Below, in pieces: positions 15,788 to 25,867 of a stretch of DNA of 64,000 nt. The DNA comes from Bog-756 sp963725395 (GTDB lineage Bacteria > Actinomycetota > Acidimicrobiia > Acidimicrobiales > RAAP-2), in the NCBI GenBank assembly GCA_963725395.1, contig CAVRYH010000004.1, forward strand, positions 248,001-312,000. Reading direction: 5' to 3'. Both the position numbers and the translations under genes were made by a program. The notes beneath the pieces were generated by a model. It did no database searches and was not told the origin of the DNA. It saw only the letters and a list, made by a program, of their open reading frames with translations. How positions within the stretch are numbered: the first letter of the stretch is position 1; every line of letters starts with the position of its first letter.

Positions 15788-18231
15788 CCGCGGCGTTTCA
15801 CATGGGAGCACATTCATTCAGTGCGATCGCTCACAGCTTCCGGAGTCGGGAGCGGCAACCCGGGCATCAAACCTGATCCCCATGGCAATGATATTGGTAG
15901 CCATATTCATCGCCAACGGCCCCGCCTTAGTACACCTCGTCACCACCAATCCACTCGTCATCGACGCCGGCCTCTCCCAGAACACATCCGGTTGGCTGCC
16001 GGGCCTTCCGTACATTGATCCCAACGTGGGATATACCTCACAGGCCCTAGGTCACCTTGCGGCTCTTGACTGGCTCCACGGACACATCCCCTGGTGGAAT
16101 CCCTATGAGGGAGTTGGAACTCCGCTGGCTGGCGAGATGCAGAGTGGCGCCTTTTTTCCCACGACGATCCTTCTTGCTCTAAGGCAAGGGACTCTGATCG
16201 TACAGCTCACAATTGAAGCTGCCAGCGGACTGTCCACCTACTTCCTCCTTCGACGTCTTGCGATTGGCCGATCGTTCGCCACTGCTGGAGGTATCGCCTT
16301 CGGACTTTGTGGAACCTATGCATGGCTAGCCCACGCACCGATTCGTCCTGCGGCCCTCTTGCCGCTGTGTCTTCTCGGCGTCGAGTTGGCGCTGGAGGCT
16401 TCGATTACGCGGGTTCGAGGTGGATGGGCTGTCCTGTCTGTTGCTATCGCCTTATCAGTACTCGCCGGGTTCCCCGAGACCGCCATCATCGACGGTCTCT
16501 TTGTCGCCTTGTGGTCCATCCTGCGGCTAGCCGGCCCTGGTCGGTTCCACCGGCGCGCGCTGGTTGCCAAATTGGCAGGTGGATTTATTCTCGGAATTCG
16601 GATTGTCAGCTCCCCTGATCATCGCTTTCGCGGACTACCTCCCCTTCGCCAACCTGGGACCGCACAACAGTGGGATTGCCCACATCTCTCTTCCCGCCAC
16701 CGGGCTCACTCAGATCGTTCTACCGTACTCTCTTGGCCCCATTTTCGGATTTCACACGCCGACCGGAACCGATTCCATCTCAGCAGTATGGGGCGGCGTC
16801 GGGGGCTTTCTGACGGCAACAATCATCGCGGCGGGTCTCGTTGGGACGATCGGGAAGTCCCAAAGAACCTTAAGAATCGGGCTTGGCGTATGGGTTCTAG
16901 TGTGCCTATTGCGCACGTTTGGATTCTCTCCTGTCGTGAACATCTTGGCAGCAATACCCGCTATCCGACTCACCGCTTTTTTTCGGTATTCGGACCCGTC
17001 CTGGGAACTAGCATGCATCGTATTAGCAGCATTGGGCCTCAATGACATCGCCCGCAATCTGACGAGCCGATGGGCACTGGTTACAGCGTGCGTTCTGACA
17101 GCTTCCTTCGCAGCGTGCGCTGTTTCTGCAGACTGGCCCGCGCTCACAAACGCAGTCGATTCCTCAGGAACCAACGGCGGCGGTGCGCGGATTTATGCCC
17201 TGGGAAGCTTTGGGGCCGCGTGCATTCTGCTCGGTCTTCTGGCCGTCGGAGGTATGTATGCAGCGTATCGTTCCCGGTTCAGCCACACAGCTAGGGCTCA
17301 GCATCCTGATTACGCCGAACGAAAAAGGAGAATGGGACGCATCCTCATGACGGCAGTTGTCAGCGCGGAATCCGTCCTTATGTTCGGATTCATCTATATG
17401 TCTGCGCCAAAGCCGAGTACAATCGATTCAGCCCTTGTCGCGTGGCTTCAAAAACATCTGGGCTCTTATCGGTTCGCCACATTGGGCCCACTGCAGCCAA
17501 ACTACGGGTCCTATTTCGGAATTGGGGAAATAAACACTGATGACCTTCCGCTACCCAAGCTCTGGACAAGCTACGTAGAGAAGCATCTAGATACTAATGT
17601 AAATCCCCTCATTTTCACTGGGTCGCTTAACTTGCCTGGACCAACTCCCTCCGGAGAGTTGAACGAGCATCTTGCGAGCTATAGATCGATCGGCGTTCGT
17701 TTCGTCCTGGAGTCAGCAGCTGGCAGCAACGGGGGCGTCACTTCGTTCCCGGCCACGGACGCCACGCGGTGGCCTTCTGGCCCCAGGCTTGTGTATCACG
17801 ATCATTTGGCCGAGATTTGGCAGCTTCCAGCCCCAGCACCCGCATTTACGCTCGAATCACTACCTTCCCAATCCGACAGCGGCCCGACCTCTATCGCTTC
17901 ATGCTCTGTGGTTGGATCAGGCTGGAACCAAGCCACTGTCCGCTGTCGTCATCCGTCCGTTCTTGTTCGACGAGTCGAATACATTTCCGGTTGGACAGCC
18001 AGCAGCAATGGTAAGTCAACACCGATCAAGCAAGATGGAGTCGGGCCTGATGGAATATTCCAAAAAGTGGACGTTCCATCGGGTACGACCGTTATCCGCT
18101 TCTCGTATCTTCCGCCTCACGAGCTCCTAGCTGGCGGAATCGCCGCGTGTGCGCTCCTGTTTCTGATCGCCTTTGGCTTCATTGGTTGGGTTTACAGGAG
18201 ACAGCCCCGATCGACTCCACCTTCGGAGTGA
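15780..18231 (+). pseudogene. Second YfhO-like membrane protein, frameshifted
   Basis: Two open frames together encode a full-length homologue of the preceding protein. The first (from ATG 15780) matches to the segment LAGGFILG near 16600. The second resumes at GLSAPLIIAFADYLPF and runs to 18231. One extra base near 16597-16600 (GGAATTCGG where GGATTCGG would keep frame) explains the shift. The protein blocks, for example PWWNPYEGVGTPLAGEMQ, are almost identical to the first copy, while the DNA differs at very many third positions and is AT-richer. That points to acquisition from a relative rather than a recent tandem duplication. A sequencing error would restore an intact gene of about 817 residues. 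Confidence 0.8.
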
Positions 18232-18432
18232 GCCACTGGTTCGGCCAATCAACCGCCTACGGAGCGGTCGATTCACAATTTCTTGGCACATCGGAAATGA
18301 GCGAGGTCCGACGCTCAGCGTCAGTAAGCACGCTTCGTTGGTGGTGGCCCGCCGATCCACTGAGGGACGACACTGCGGTCAGGTGCCGCAACCTTCCACC
18401 TTGGATCGTGGTCCGAACATTGGCATGCCGAT

Positions 18433-19179
18433 ATGCTGCGTTACCGTATGGGTGATCAGCGACTCGACCAAGAGCGAAAATACAGGGACCACGTGAAAAA
18501 GCTCGTGGGACGGTACGACAGCCACGCAGTGGCCATGCAGCAGGCGGTGGGTGGAGAGTTCGATGCCATTGGCCAGATGGAACTCGATCTCCTCATCTCG
18601 GTCGGACTTCCTGTCGATGGCTTTCTTATCGATGTGGGGTGCGGCTCCGGACGCCTTGCCGCTCCCCTGGCCACCTACATGCAAGGTGACTACCTTGGAA
18701 CCGACGTGGTTCCGGAGCTGCTCAACTACGCACGTGCACTTGTCCAACGACCTGAATGGCGCTTCGAACTCTGTTCGGATCTCGTAATCCCAGCGAAGAG
18801 TGGCACTGCCGACATAGTTTGCTTCTTCTCAGTATTCACCCACCTTCCCCACGAGGACACGTACCAATACTTGCAGGAAGCCCATCGAGTCTTGCGGCCG
18901 GGAGGTCGGGTCGTGTTCTCCTTCTTGGAATTCCTTGTGAAATCACATTGGAGCGTGTTCGAGGCCGATCTCCTTGCGAGGGGCGAACCACACCCATTGA
19001 ATCAATTCATTAGTCGTGACGGCATCGAAGCGTGGGCCGATCATCTGGGATTTGAGGTGGAGAATGTGTGGGCTGGCGACGAACCGTATATTCCGCTCTC
19101 AAAGCCGATCGAGTTGAACGGCGCCAGATTCGACGGGTTGGGAAGTTTCGGACAGTCAGCTGCCGTGCTCCGAAGTTAG
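18433..19179 (+). CDS. Class I SAM-dependent methyltransferase
   Basis: Protein of 248 residues from ATG 18433 (ATG 18448 is an alternative start). SAM-binding motif I is LIDVGCGSGRLAAPL at about 65-79. The acidic residue after strand 2 lies in YLGTDVVPELL, and post-motif I ADIVCFFSVFTHLPHEDTYQYL is followed by HRVLRPGGRVVFSF, the classic motif III of small-molecule methyltransferases. It lies in the glycan island, so methylation of a sugar or lipid-linked intermediate is plausible but unproven. About 200 bases before it hold no recognisable gene. It ends a few bases before an IS3 remnant. Confidence 0.83.
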   Translation: MLRYRMGDQRLDQERKYRDHVKKLVGRYDSHAVAMQQAVGGEFDAIGQMELDLLISVGLPVDGFLIDVGCGSGRLAAPLATYMQGDYLGTDVVPELLNYARALVQRPEWRFELCSDLVIPAKSGTADIVCFFSVFTHLPHEDTYQYLQEAHRVLRPGGRVVFSFLEFLVKSHWSVFEADLLARGEPHPLNQFISRDGIEAWADHLGFEVENVWAGDEPYIPLSKPIELNGARFDGLGSFGQSAAVLRS

Positions 19180-19182
19180 CTT

Positions 19183-19744
19183 CAACCATCGGCGCCGGGT
19201 CGCTGTTGCAGCCCGGATCGAGCCCGTTGATGAATCGGTTTCCCGTGCCGGCCGACGAGGAGGTGGTCATCCGCCGGCGCCTGCGTGAACTGGCCCGCCA
19301 GCGTCCCCGCTTCGGCTATCGCCGCATGACCGCCCTCCTTCGGGAGGAGGGGTTCTGCGTCAACCACAAGAGGATCCAGCGCCTCTGCCGTGACGAGGGA
19401 CTTCGGGTGACGAAGAAGGCGAGGAAGCGCCAGCGCATCGGCACGTCGACCGTGCCGGCGACCAGGCTCCGAGCCGTCCGGCCCGACCATGTCTGGGCCC
19501 TCGACTTCTCCTTCGACCAGACCACCGACCTGCGCACACTGAAGCTGTTGAACATCACCGACGAGTTCACCCGGGAGGCCCTGGCCATCGAGGTCGACCG
19601 CTCCATCGATTCCGATCACACCGTCAGCGTCCTCGAACGCATCGTGGACGGGACCGGCCGCACCCCTCAGTTCCTGCGCATGGACAACGGGCCCGAGCTG
19701 ACGGCCAACGCCTTGCGCGACTGGTGCCGGTTCTCCGGTGCCGG
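19183..19744 (+). mobile_element. IS3-family transposase (OrfB) remnant
   Basis: This stretch encodes the N-terminal two thirds of an IS3-type OrfB. A helix-turn-helix region covers PRFGYRRMTALLREEG and NHKRIQRLCRDEGLRV. Then comes the rve core with VWALDFSFDQTTD (first Asp) and FLRMDNGPELTANALRDW (second Asp). Homology stops abruptly after SGAG near 19740, so the third catalytic acid (Glu) and the C-terminus are missing. There is no OrfA and no good start codon upstream, and I saw no terminal inverted repeats. It is therefore a dead fragment. Its GC content is clearly above the surrounding island DNA, so its origin differs from that of its neighbours. Confidence 0.82.
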
Positions 19745-20048
19745 GGGCCCGGGCAACACGCGGGCAAGCAATCATCGCTTGGTCTGGTGGGCGGACCCCG
19801 AGGGGTCCGGTCCCGGTTGGGTGCTAGCCGCGCGGCGTGCAGTCAACGGTTAAACCAACTGTCTCGAGGTCGATCTTCGCCACGCCGCCAAGTCCCTCCT
19901 CGACGCCGAGGGCCCGCATGTCGGGAAATCGATCATTCACACCGACGCGTAGGTCCAACCCCCAAGAGGGTTCTTCATCTTCTGTCTTCGAACTTCCAAC
20001 GATTGGTAAACCCCACTCGGCGCCCGCCGGTCCGCCCAGTTTGACCGC
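19745..20048. other. Gene-poor scar beside the IS3 remnant, with one strong hairpin
   Basis: No complete gene is seen. CGGACCCC (19792-19799) and GGGGTCCG (19802-19809) form a near-perfect palindrome that could terminate transcription or be part of an old IS end. From about 19860 to 19950 one frame reads LEVDLRHAAKSLLDAEG and then VGKSIIHTDA before a stop. HTD is reminiscent of the DDE region of transposases, so this may be a second broken insertion element. I cannot name it. The rest runs to the end of the convergent membrane-protein gene. Confidence 0.4.
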
Positions 20049-21452
20049 TCATTTCCGAGCAACCGGCTTCTTTGTCAGAGTCATCGTCCAACCCGGCGGG
20101 CGCGTTTTGAATGTGTAGGAAGTCCCAGGAGCCAATCTCAAAAACTGGTTCACCTGGGCTGACCAAGCGGGTGCACTGATCATCGGGTAAGAGAAATCTT
20201 CCCTGACACCGAACGCTACGATGAGCACAAAGATGACGATGCCGACTCGACCAGCCCATTGCCTCGCTCGAAGTGGTTGCCAAGCCTGGCCAGCGAGCCA
20301 GATCACATCAACAATAAAGGCCAACTCTGGGAACAGCCAATAGCGATCGCCCGGGGCATAAACGAGTGCATTCCACTGTGACCCGTGTATCACAGCCAAT
20401 GGGCTGGCCAGTGATCCGGCAAGAACAAGCCAGGCCCACAAGTTAAACATCTTCAACTCAAAGGGTCCGTGCCAAACTGCTAAAATAATAACTGCAGCCG
20501 CCACAATCAGCATCAATACGGAGTATGCGAGCAATTTAGAGTAAAAGCCGACGGATGTGGTTGTCGCCGTGCCGAACACAGTGTTCCCAATCAGACGACC
20601 GCCAAGTATCTCTGCAAGTCGTGTCACAGTGGCGCCCAGTGGCCCCACCTTCTGACGGACTGAGGTAAACAATTCACTCATCTGCAACGCACCGGCGATG
20701 AGGGCGATCACACCCAACCACATAGTCCACCGTTGGCGACGATGATAAAGAACAATAACGGTAACTACGATCAGGGCGAGCACGTAGGGGCCGGTTAAGC
20801 ACGACAAAACCACAGCTCCGACGTCGAATATTCTCCAAATCGTCCCAGCCGGAGTAGCAAGTACGACCAGAACGGCCAGAATCGCCAAGTGCCACTGCGA
20901 ATTCGTTAGATCTACGTTCACTTCTGTCGAGTTCGGAACGACCAAGTACATCGCGGCAATGAGTAGCCTCACCCGGAAGTCTGGGATTGCATGAGCGAAG
21001 CGTCTGCTTGCGATTAAGACAGCCGGCAACACCTGAATCACCAGAGCAACAACAGCAAAGAGCAGAGGCACCTCCTTCAGAGGAACGTACAGGCCTATGT
21101 CCGCCACTAGGCGGGAGAACGTTTGCAGGTAGCCCGCCTGCGGCTCAAACAATGGAGCACGCCATCCTTTCTCATATGCACTCTCGAAGAAGACGATTCC
21201 GTCCTCTGCCCAAAGTTGTGGATGCGAAAAGACCCAAGGAGCACGTGCCCAGGCCACGATGCAGCCCGCGATCAATACGAAAGGAATCGTCAGAAGATCC
21301 GAGGGTCCGAGCTCTTTCGCACGCTGCAAGCGCCGAGTTCGGCGATCCTTGGGACCAAGACTGTTTGACTCTGGAGTTGCTTCAATAGAGTCGCCGTGAA
21401 CGGGACTGGCCATGCTGCCAGTAGAAGGTTTACCAATATCGCGATCAGTCAA
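20049..21452 (-). CDS. Polytopic membrane protein of the glycan island, function unknown
   Basis: Protein of 467 residues starting at TTG 21452, which overlaps the stop of a small upstream ORF by four bases (TTGA). A polar N-terminus of about 50 residues is followed by about ten membrane segments. The first exposed loop contains HPQLWAEDGIVFFESAYEKGW, an acidic W-A-E-D-G motif found in families of bacterial membrane glycosyltransferases or glycan-modifying proteins; the loop near residue 170 reads VPNSTEVNVDLTNSQWH. I do not recognise a named family with certainty. Position in the island argues for transfer or export of a sugar unit. Confidence 0.65.
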   Translation of the reverse strand: MTDRDIGKPSTGSMASPVHGDSIEATPESNSLGPKDRRTRRLQRAKELGPSDLLTIPFVLIAGCIVAWARAPWVFSHPQLWAEDGIVFFESAYEKGWRAPLFEPQAGYLQTFSRLVADIGLYVPLKEVPLLFAVVALVIQVLPAVLIASRRFAHAIPDFRVRLLIAAMYLVVPNSTEVNVDLTNSQWHLAILAVLVVLATPAGTIWRIFDVGAVVLSCLTGPYVLALIVVTVIVLYHRRQRWTMWLGVIALIAGALQMSELFTSVRQKVGPLGATVTRLAEILGGRLIGNTVFGTATTTSVGFYSKLLAYSVLMLIVAAAVIILAVWHGPFELKMFNLWAWLVLAGSLASPLAVIHGSQWNALVYAPGDRYWLFPELAFIVDVIWLAGQAWQPLRARQWAGRVGIVIFVLIVAFGVREDFSYPMISAPAWSAQVNQFLRLAPGTSYTFKTRPPGWTMTLTKKPVARK

Positions 21453-21643
21453 AGGGAGTACCCGATCACTGACGCCGCGCCGTCCTTCTTTATTGTTTGC
21501 GCTGGTTCGACGAATAGCAATCGTCGAAACTGAACTTCAATTGGCAACACACCTCCCGTAACCGATGAGATCCACCCGACATCATCGCCGACATTCCGGC
21601 CGGCGACCCTTACGCACGTCAATCCCCTATCCACTCCTTCCAC
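21449..21643 (-). CDS. Small ORF coupled to the downstream membrane-protein gene (possible C-terminal remnant)
   Basis: Open frame of 64 codons from GTG 21643; the frame is open back to a stop near 21675. Its TGA overlaps the TTG start of the next gene by four bases, the usual spacing of coupled genes here. The product has no signal or membrane segment and reads like the end of a larger protein (GRNVGDDVGWISSVTGG, then IEVQFRRLLFVEPAQ). I could not assign a family. It may be the surviving tail of a truncated gene or a chance ORF; the overlap is the main argument for reality. The remaining bases to 21730 hold nothing recognisable. Confidence 0.3.
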   Translation of the reverse strand: MEGVDRGLTCVRVAGRNVGDDVGWISSVTGGVLPIEVQFRRLLFVEPAQTIKKDGAASVIGYSL

Positions 21644-21730
21644 AATGAGTGCATCGGTGGATTGGGCAGGCGAAATGTGTCACATTGTTATTGACTCAAT
21701 TCCAAGCGCACAATCATCAGTTTAGATATT

Positions 21731-22894
21731 TCATTTGGGTGAACTTGGGAACTTTCGCAATAGGCAAGATAAACGCCGAAATACCGCACTGCATCGGTAA
21801 GCCCATGTTGCTTTGATTGCTGTATTTTCCTTGACCAACAACTCTACATCCATGATCATCTGATCCGATTCGTGCTGCAACTTCGCTATCTCGCGTTCCT
21901 GTCGAAGAAGATCCGACTCGACGGCAAGCCGCTCCGCTCGGTGTCGACGTTCTAACTCCTCCATCGATTCTTCAAACCGCTCAATCTGAGCAGCCTGAGA
22001 GCGGTTGACGACTTCGAGATCCCGCGACAACCCCGCATACTCCTCGATCTTCGAAACGAGATCTTCGCGGTCAAGCATGATGTCGTCGAACGTACGTTGC
22101 AACTTCTCCCGCTCCCGCCACAAATATTGCTCGTACCCTTCGATGAGCTGATGGGTGGTTGCCGAACCCCTTCGGAAGAGCGCTGCGCTCGGGGATAGAT
22201 ACGAAGCGTCGTAGGCGAAGTCCCTGATGAACCCATTGGCCGCAAAGAGGGATGCCCAGTAGTCCGGCGTTCTGACATTGATGTGCGTCGGCTCTTCAAA
22301 CCCGTCCGGTGTCGAAGAGAACAGAACGGCATCGCAGTGCCGCGAGATGTTGGAGATAACCGAGCCGGCCGACGATGCCGGCATGTGCTCGATCACTTCT
22401 ATAAGAGTGATGAGGTCAAAGTGACCAGTGATCTCGTCGGAAAGCGACGAGACAGAGCAGTAAGGCTCAATCGCCTCTGGTACCTGAGAGATCGCCCAAG
22501 GGGACACGTCAACACCCCAGGCTTCGATTCCCCGATCCCTAAGTGCTTCGACCAGGAACCCGAGGGCACATCCAGCGTCCAATACCTTTGTCGGTCGGAT
22601 GTCTTCGGCGATCCTGCCTGCCACTTGAGAAAAGAACTTTGTCCATTGAGGCTCACCTGGTCGATACGGTGCATCCCCTTCGTTTCCGTAGTGGAGGTAG
22701 TAGTCCTCGTCGTAGTAGTTGGCAAACTCGCTCACCATGGCGCTGCTGTCCACTGCGACGTTTAGATCCGCCAGATCTAATGCCCGATCAAGGACTGCAA
22801 ACCTGTTTGCGACCTCCGTCGGCATCTGCTCACCAGTAGGTCCGCCGAATCCATCGAACGATTGTCGCGCCTGGCTGATCTGCTCCTCACTCAC
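21731..22894 (-). CDS. SAM-dependent methyltransferase with C-terminal coiled coil
   Basis: Protein of 387 residues from GTG 22894. Residues 95-215 form a class I methyltransferase: motif I VLDAGCALGFLVEAL, the strand-2 acid in AWGVDVSPWAI, and DLITLIEVIEHMPA, typical of UbiE/TylF-like sugar methyltransferases. From about residue 250 to 370 the sequence is a long heptad-rich, charged coiled coil. This combination is common in O-antigen chain-length or chain-capping methyltransferases, where the coil acts as a ruler; that role is inferred. The start overlaps the stop that the upstream sulfotransferase would have if its frameshift were absent, indicating an operon. Confidence 0.8.
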   Translation of the reverse strand: MSEEQISQARQSFDGFGGPTGEQMPTEVANRFAVLDRALDLADLNVAVDSSAMVSEFANYYDEDYYLHYGNEGDAPYRPGEPQWTKFFSQVAGRIAEDIRPTKVLDAGCALGFLVEALRDRGIEAWGVDVSPWAISQVPEAIEPYCSVSSLSDEITGHFDLITLIEVIEHMPASSAGSVISNISRHCDAVLFSSTPDGFEEPTHINVRTPDYWASLFAANGFIRDFAYDASYLSPSAALFRRGSATTHQLIEGYEQYLWREREKLQRTFDDIMLDREDLVSKIEEYAGLSRDLEVVNRSQAAQIERFEESMEELERRHRAERLAVESDLLRQEREIAKLQHESDQMIMDVELLVKENTAIKATWAYRCSAVFRRLSCLLRKFPSSPK

Positions 22895-23490
22895 GTCGAT
22901 TCCAACGGTCTGTCAGAAATTCCGCAAGTGATCGCACTGCGGATTCTGGGTCCCGTTCATATGCTTCGATGCCTACGATAAGACCCTTTCAGCTCTTCCC
23001 ATAAACTGAGTGCTGCACGGTTGTATTGATCCCAAAGATCGAGTGCCCGGTCGAACGAGAGCGACGTGGTGTCAGCTACAGCCTGTGCAACACCGGCTGG
23101 GTGACGATGAACCAGGACCACAGAAGCGGACATATCCACCGCGCGCAGCCAAAAGGGTGCGAGTACCGAATTGCGTGGATCAGCCCAGACCACCTTCGCC
23201 TGGTCAGGTCGCGCGTCTGGCCCTCCACCGAATGTTGAATTGAATGCGCTTCTAGCGTCCTCCACGCGATGCTTCAATCGATCCCACAACTCGCGATGTG
23301 GGAGAAGGGGGGGTCGGTCCCATGAAGCTCCAAGCTCGGCAAGCAGCAGATCGTTGAAAAGCGCCAATCCTGCCATCGAGTCGGACTGAGGCGACGTACC
23401 GAGTCCGAGGTACCGCAATTGGTCGGCTACGACCTCGAGTCCACTCTCGTACATTCCTACTACGAGAATGGCGTCAGGTGATTCAACCAT
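22887..23490 (-). pseudogene. Sulfotransferase-like protein, frameshifted near the 3' end
   Basis: The frame from ATG 23490 (TTG 23514 is an alternative) reads ILVVGMYESGLEVVADQLRY, a degenerate PAPS-binding loop, later WADPRNS and VLVHRHPAGVAQAV, the second phosphate-binding part of sulfotransferases. It stops early at 22957-22959. One base less in the run AAAGGG near 22985 would continue it as LKGLIVGIEAYERDPESAVR and SLAEFL to a TGA at 22887-22889, exactly the C-terminus expected for the family. That restored stop overlaps the next gene's start by eight bases. The intact enzyme would add sulfate to a glycan or lipid. It is either recently broken or carries a sequencing error. Confidence 0.72.
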
Positions 23491-23623
23491 TGACCAGGTC
23501 ACTTCGTTGTCCAAGACAGTGCGACGGGCTCGTGCACAACGAGCACTGTACCAGTGCCAATTGGGCGACTGACGCTATCGAATGGGCACATTGCTACGGC
23601 TGGACGAGCCTACGACTGAAATC

Positions 23624-25588
23624 TCAGTTGCTTGTCGACAGAGCGTCTAGGTCGGCGGGCGCCGCCTCCACTCTGGAACCGAGCGATCCAGTCACCTTCA
23701 TCAGGGTGCTCACAAGCGAGAGCCATCGGTCATCCTCCCCCGGGGGGCGGAGCGGACATCGGGCATCGAGTCGACTGAGATTCAGATTGTAGAACGGGTC
23801 ACCTTGTATGAGCAGATCGAGCCACCTGGACAGAAACTTCTGGGTGTCACTGTTGTAGCCGGAGTAGCCTCGGCTCACGGATTCGTGGTGGGTAAGTTCG
23901 GCATGGGGGGTGTAGATGATCCGGTAACCCGCGAGTCCCAGGCGAATACAGAAGTCGACGTCGTTGTAGCCGACTGCAAATTCCTCATCGAACCCTCCCA
24001 CCTCCTCGAAGACCTCACGTCTAACCAACATGCATGCTGCAGTAACAGCACTATATTGACGCACCATCTGGTCCCATCCAATGTAGGCGAAGCGACCTGG
24101 CGGCATCCCGGTGAAGATGTGACCAGCGGGTCCCCCAAACCCAAGTACCACTCCTGCGTGCTGAAGCTTTCCATCTGGATAGACCAGCCGGGCCCCGACC
24201 GCTCCCACCTCTAGACGCTGACCATGTTCGACTAACGCGTGCAGCCAACCCGGGGTCGTTGCCTCTATGTCATTGTTCATAAATACGAGCATGTCCGACT
24301 CACAAGTTGCTGCCGCAACATTGTTGATGCTGGACCAGTTGAACGCTCCGGGATACTCGAGGAGCCGGGTCCTTGAACGCGTGGCCAGTGTCCGGCAGAG
24401 AGCACGGGTCTCTGGGTCCGTGCTCCCGTTGTCGATGAGGACGATTTCGCCGATGTCATAACCAGGATCGCGCTGCAGCGAATCAAGGCACGCCACAGTC
24501 AGGGTTGCTTGGTCGCGAAATGGAATTAGAAGGCTCACACTCGGCGAGCCCCGAACTTTGCGCCGCACGTGGTACATGCCCACCGATGGACCATTTTCCA
24601 CCGTTGCATCCATGCCGCGGCGCTTCACAGCATCTTCGAGCGCGCGGCGACTCGCGAGATGAGCCCATGGCTTCGCATCTGGATCCAGAGCCGCAGAGCC
24701 GGAGATCGCCCTCCAGTGGTAGAGGACGTTCGGAATGTGCACCACCCGCCGGGCCAACTCGGTGGCTCGAAGCATCACGTCGTAGTCTTGGCTGCCATCG
24801 AAATCTGATCTGAAGCCGCCGATGTGCTCCAAAAGGTCCCGGCGGACGACCAGGAGGTGCCCGAGGTAAGGATACACGAGCAAAAGGTCGGGATCCCAGT
24901 CCGGCTTGAACATGGGCAGGAATCGCCGTCCGTCACCATCGAGCTTGTCCTCGTCCGAATAGATCACATCGACGTCGTCCACCGTGGCGATAACTTCTGC
25001 CACTTCAGCAAGCGCATCCGTCTCGAGGACGTCATCGTGATCGAGGAGGACTATGAACTCTCCGGTCGCTGCATCAAGTGCCCGGTTCGTGGCCTGCGAG
25101 ATGCCACCGTTCTTCTCGAGGGTCATCACCTTTATCCGCGCGTCTGACACGACGAACTCCCCGAGCAGCGCGGTCAGCTCTGCATCCGACGATCCGTCGT
25201 CACACAGACAAAGTTCCCAATTCTCGTAAGACTGTCCGACCACGGACAGAATGCAGTCCCTCAAGTACCACAGAAGCGGTCTGTAGACGGGGACTACGAC
25301 GCTGAGCAGGGGTCCGTTCGATGCCAACGGGGCGTTTCCGTCGTTCGAGTCGGCACAATGCATGTCCCAAAGGTGAAGCCAGTGCCAATAGGCCGGAGCG
25401 AACCAACCTCCTCCGACGCTCCAATCCTGCTCCTCGGGCACCGGCCGCTCGGGGATCCCCTCGGTCTCAACTAAGCGATCGACCAGCCAGCCGACGGCAC
25501 CGATCAATGAGGCGTCAGTCGATTCGAATTCGCCTTCGATGGAGGCTCTTGAGGTGCCCGTGTCCGACCCTTTGTCACCCTCAGCCAT
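23624..25588 (-). CDS. Tandem-domain GT2 glycosyltransferase, module copy A
   Basis: Cytoplasmic glycosyltransferase of 654 residues from ATG 25588, preceded by GAAGGG. It holds two GT2 domains. Domain 1 (about 90-310) has LLSVVVPVYRP, LCDDGSSD and VLLDHDDVLETDAL, then FKPDWDP. Domain 2 (about 360-600) has VSLLIPFRDQATLTV, IDNGSTDPETRAL, MLVFMNNDIEA and FDEEFAVGYNDVDFCIRL, the block typical of rhamnosyl- and galactofuranosyl-type transferases. Two catalytic sites suggest alternate addition of sugars to a repeat unit (inference). It is divergent from the coiled-coil gene at 25868. A close paralogue with the same neighbours is at 30654-32630. Confidence 0.88.
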   Translation of the reverse strand: MAEGDKGSDTGTSRASIEGEFESTDASLIGAVGWLVDRLVETEGIPERPVPEEQDWSVGGGWFAPAYWHWLHLWDMHCADSNDGNAPLASNGPLLSVVVPVYRPLLWYLRDCILSVVGQSYENWELCLCDDGSSDAELTALLGEFVVSDARIKVMTLEKNGGISQATNRALDAATGEFIVLLDHDDVLETDALAEVAEVIATVDDVDVIYSDEDKLDGDGRRFLPMFKPDWDPDLLLVYPYLGHLLVVRRDLLEHIGGFRSDFDGSQDYDVMLRATELARRVVHIPNVLYHWRAISGSAALDPDAKPWAHLASRRALEDAVKRRGMDATVENGPSVGMYHVRRKVRGSPSVSLLIPFRDQATLTVACLDSLQRDPGYDIGEIVLIDNGSTDPETRALCRTLATRSRTRLLEYPGAFNWSSINNVAAATCESDMLVFMNNDIEATTPGWLHALVEHGQRLEVGAVGARLVYPDGKLQHAGVVLGFGGPAGHIFTGMPPGRFAYIGWDQMVRQYSAVTAACMLVRREVFEEVGGFDEEFAVGYNDVDFCIRLGLAGYRIIYTPHAELTHHESVSRGYSGYNSDTQKFLSRWLDLLIQGDPFYNLNLSRLDARCPLRPPGEDDRWLSLVSTLMKVTGSLGSRVEAAPADLDALSTSN

Positions 25589-25867
25589 GAGATGCCCTTC
25601 GAACAAGGCCGTCGACCTGCCGGATCGTCCCAAATGGCCAAATCGGCACCCTGAGCTGCTGTAACGCGACGTTCACCGGTAACTCTTCTGCAACAGCCGA
25701 GAGGATATCATGAGCCACTGAGGACGACAGTGGATGACAGAGGAGTCAATGGCGGGAGCGTGAATGGCTGAGCGTTCTTGGGGAATCACCCAGCACGGAT
25801 ACAGTCGCATAGGGTGCACGACCCACCGGGCCGAAGAGGACCTGATCGATGCGAGGAGAATCAAGAC

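Noticed and set aside
19183..19744. Complete, active IS3 element
   Set aside because: OrfA, the third catalytic acid, the OrfB C-terminus and terminal inverted repeats are all missing.
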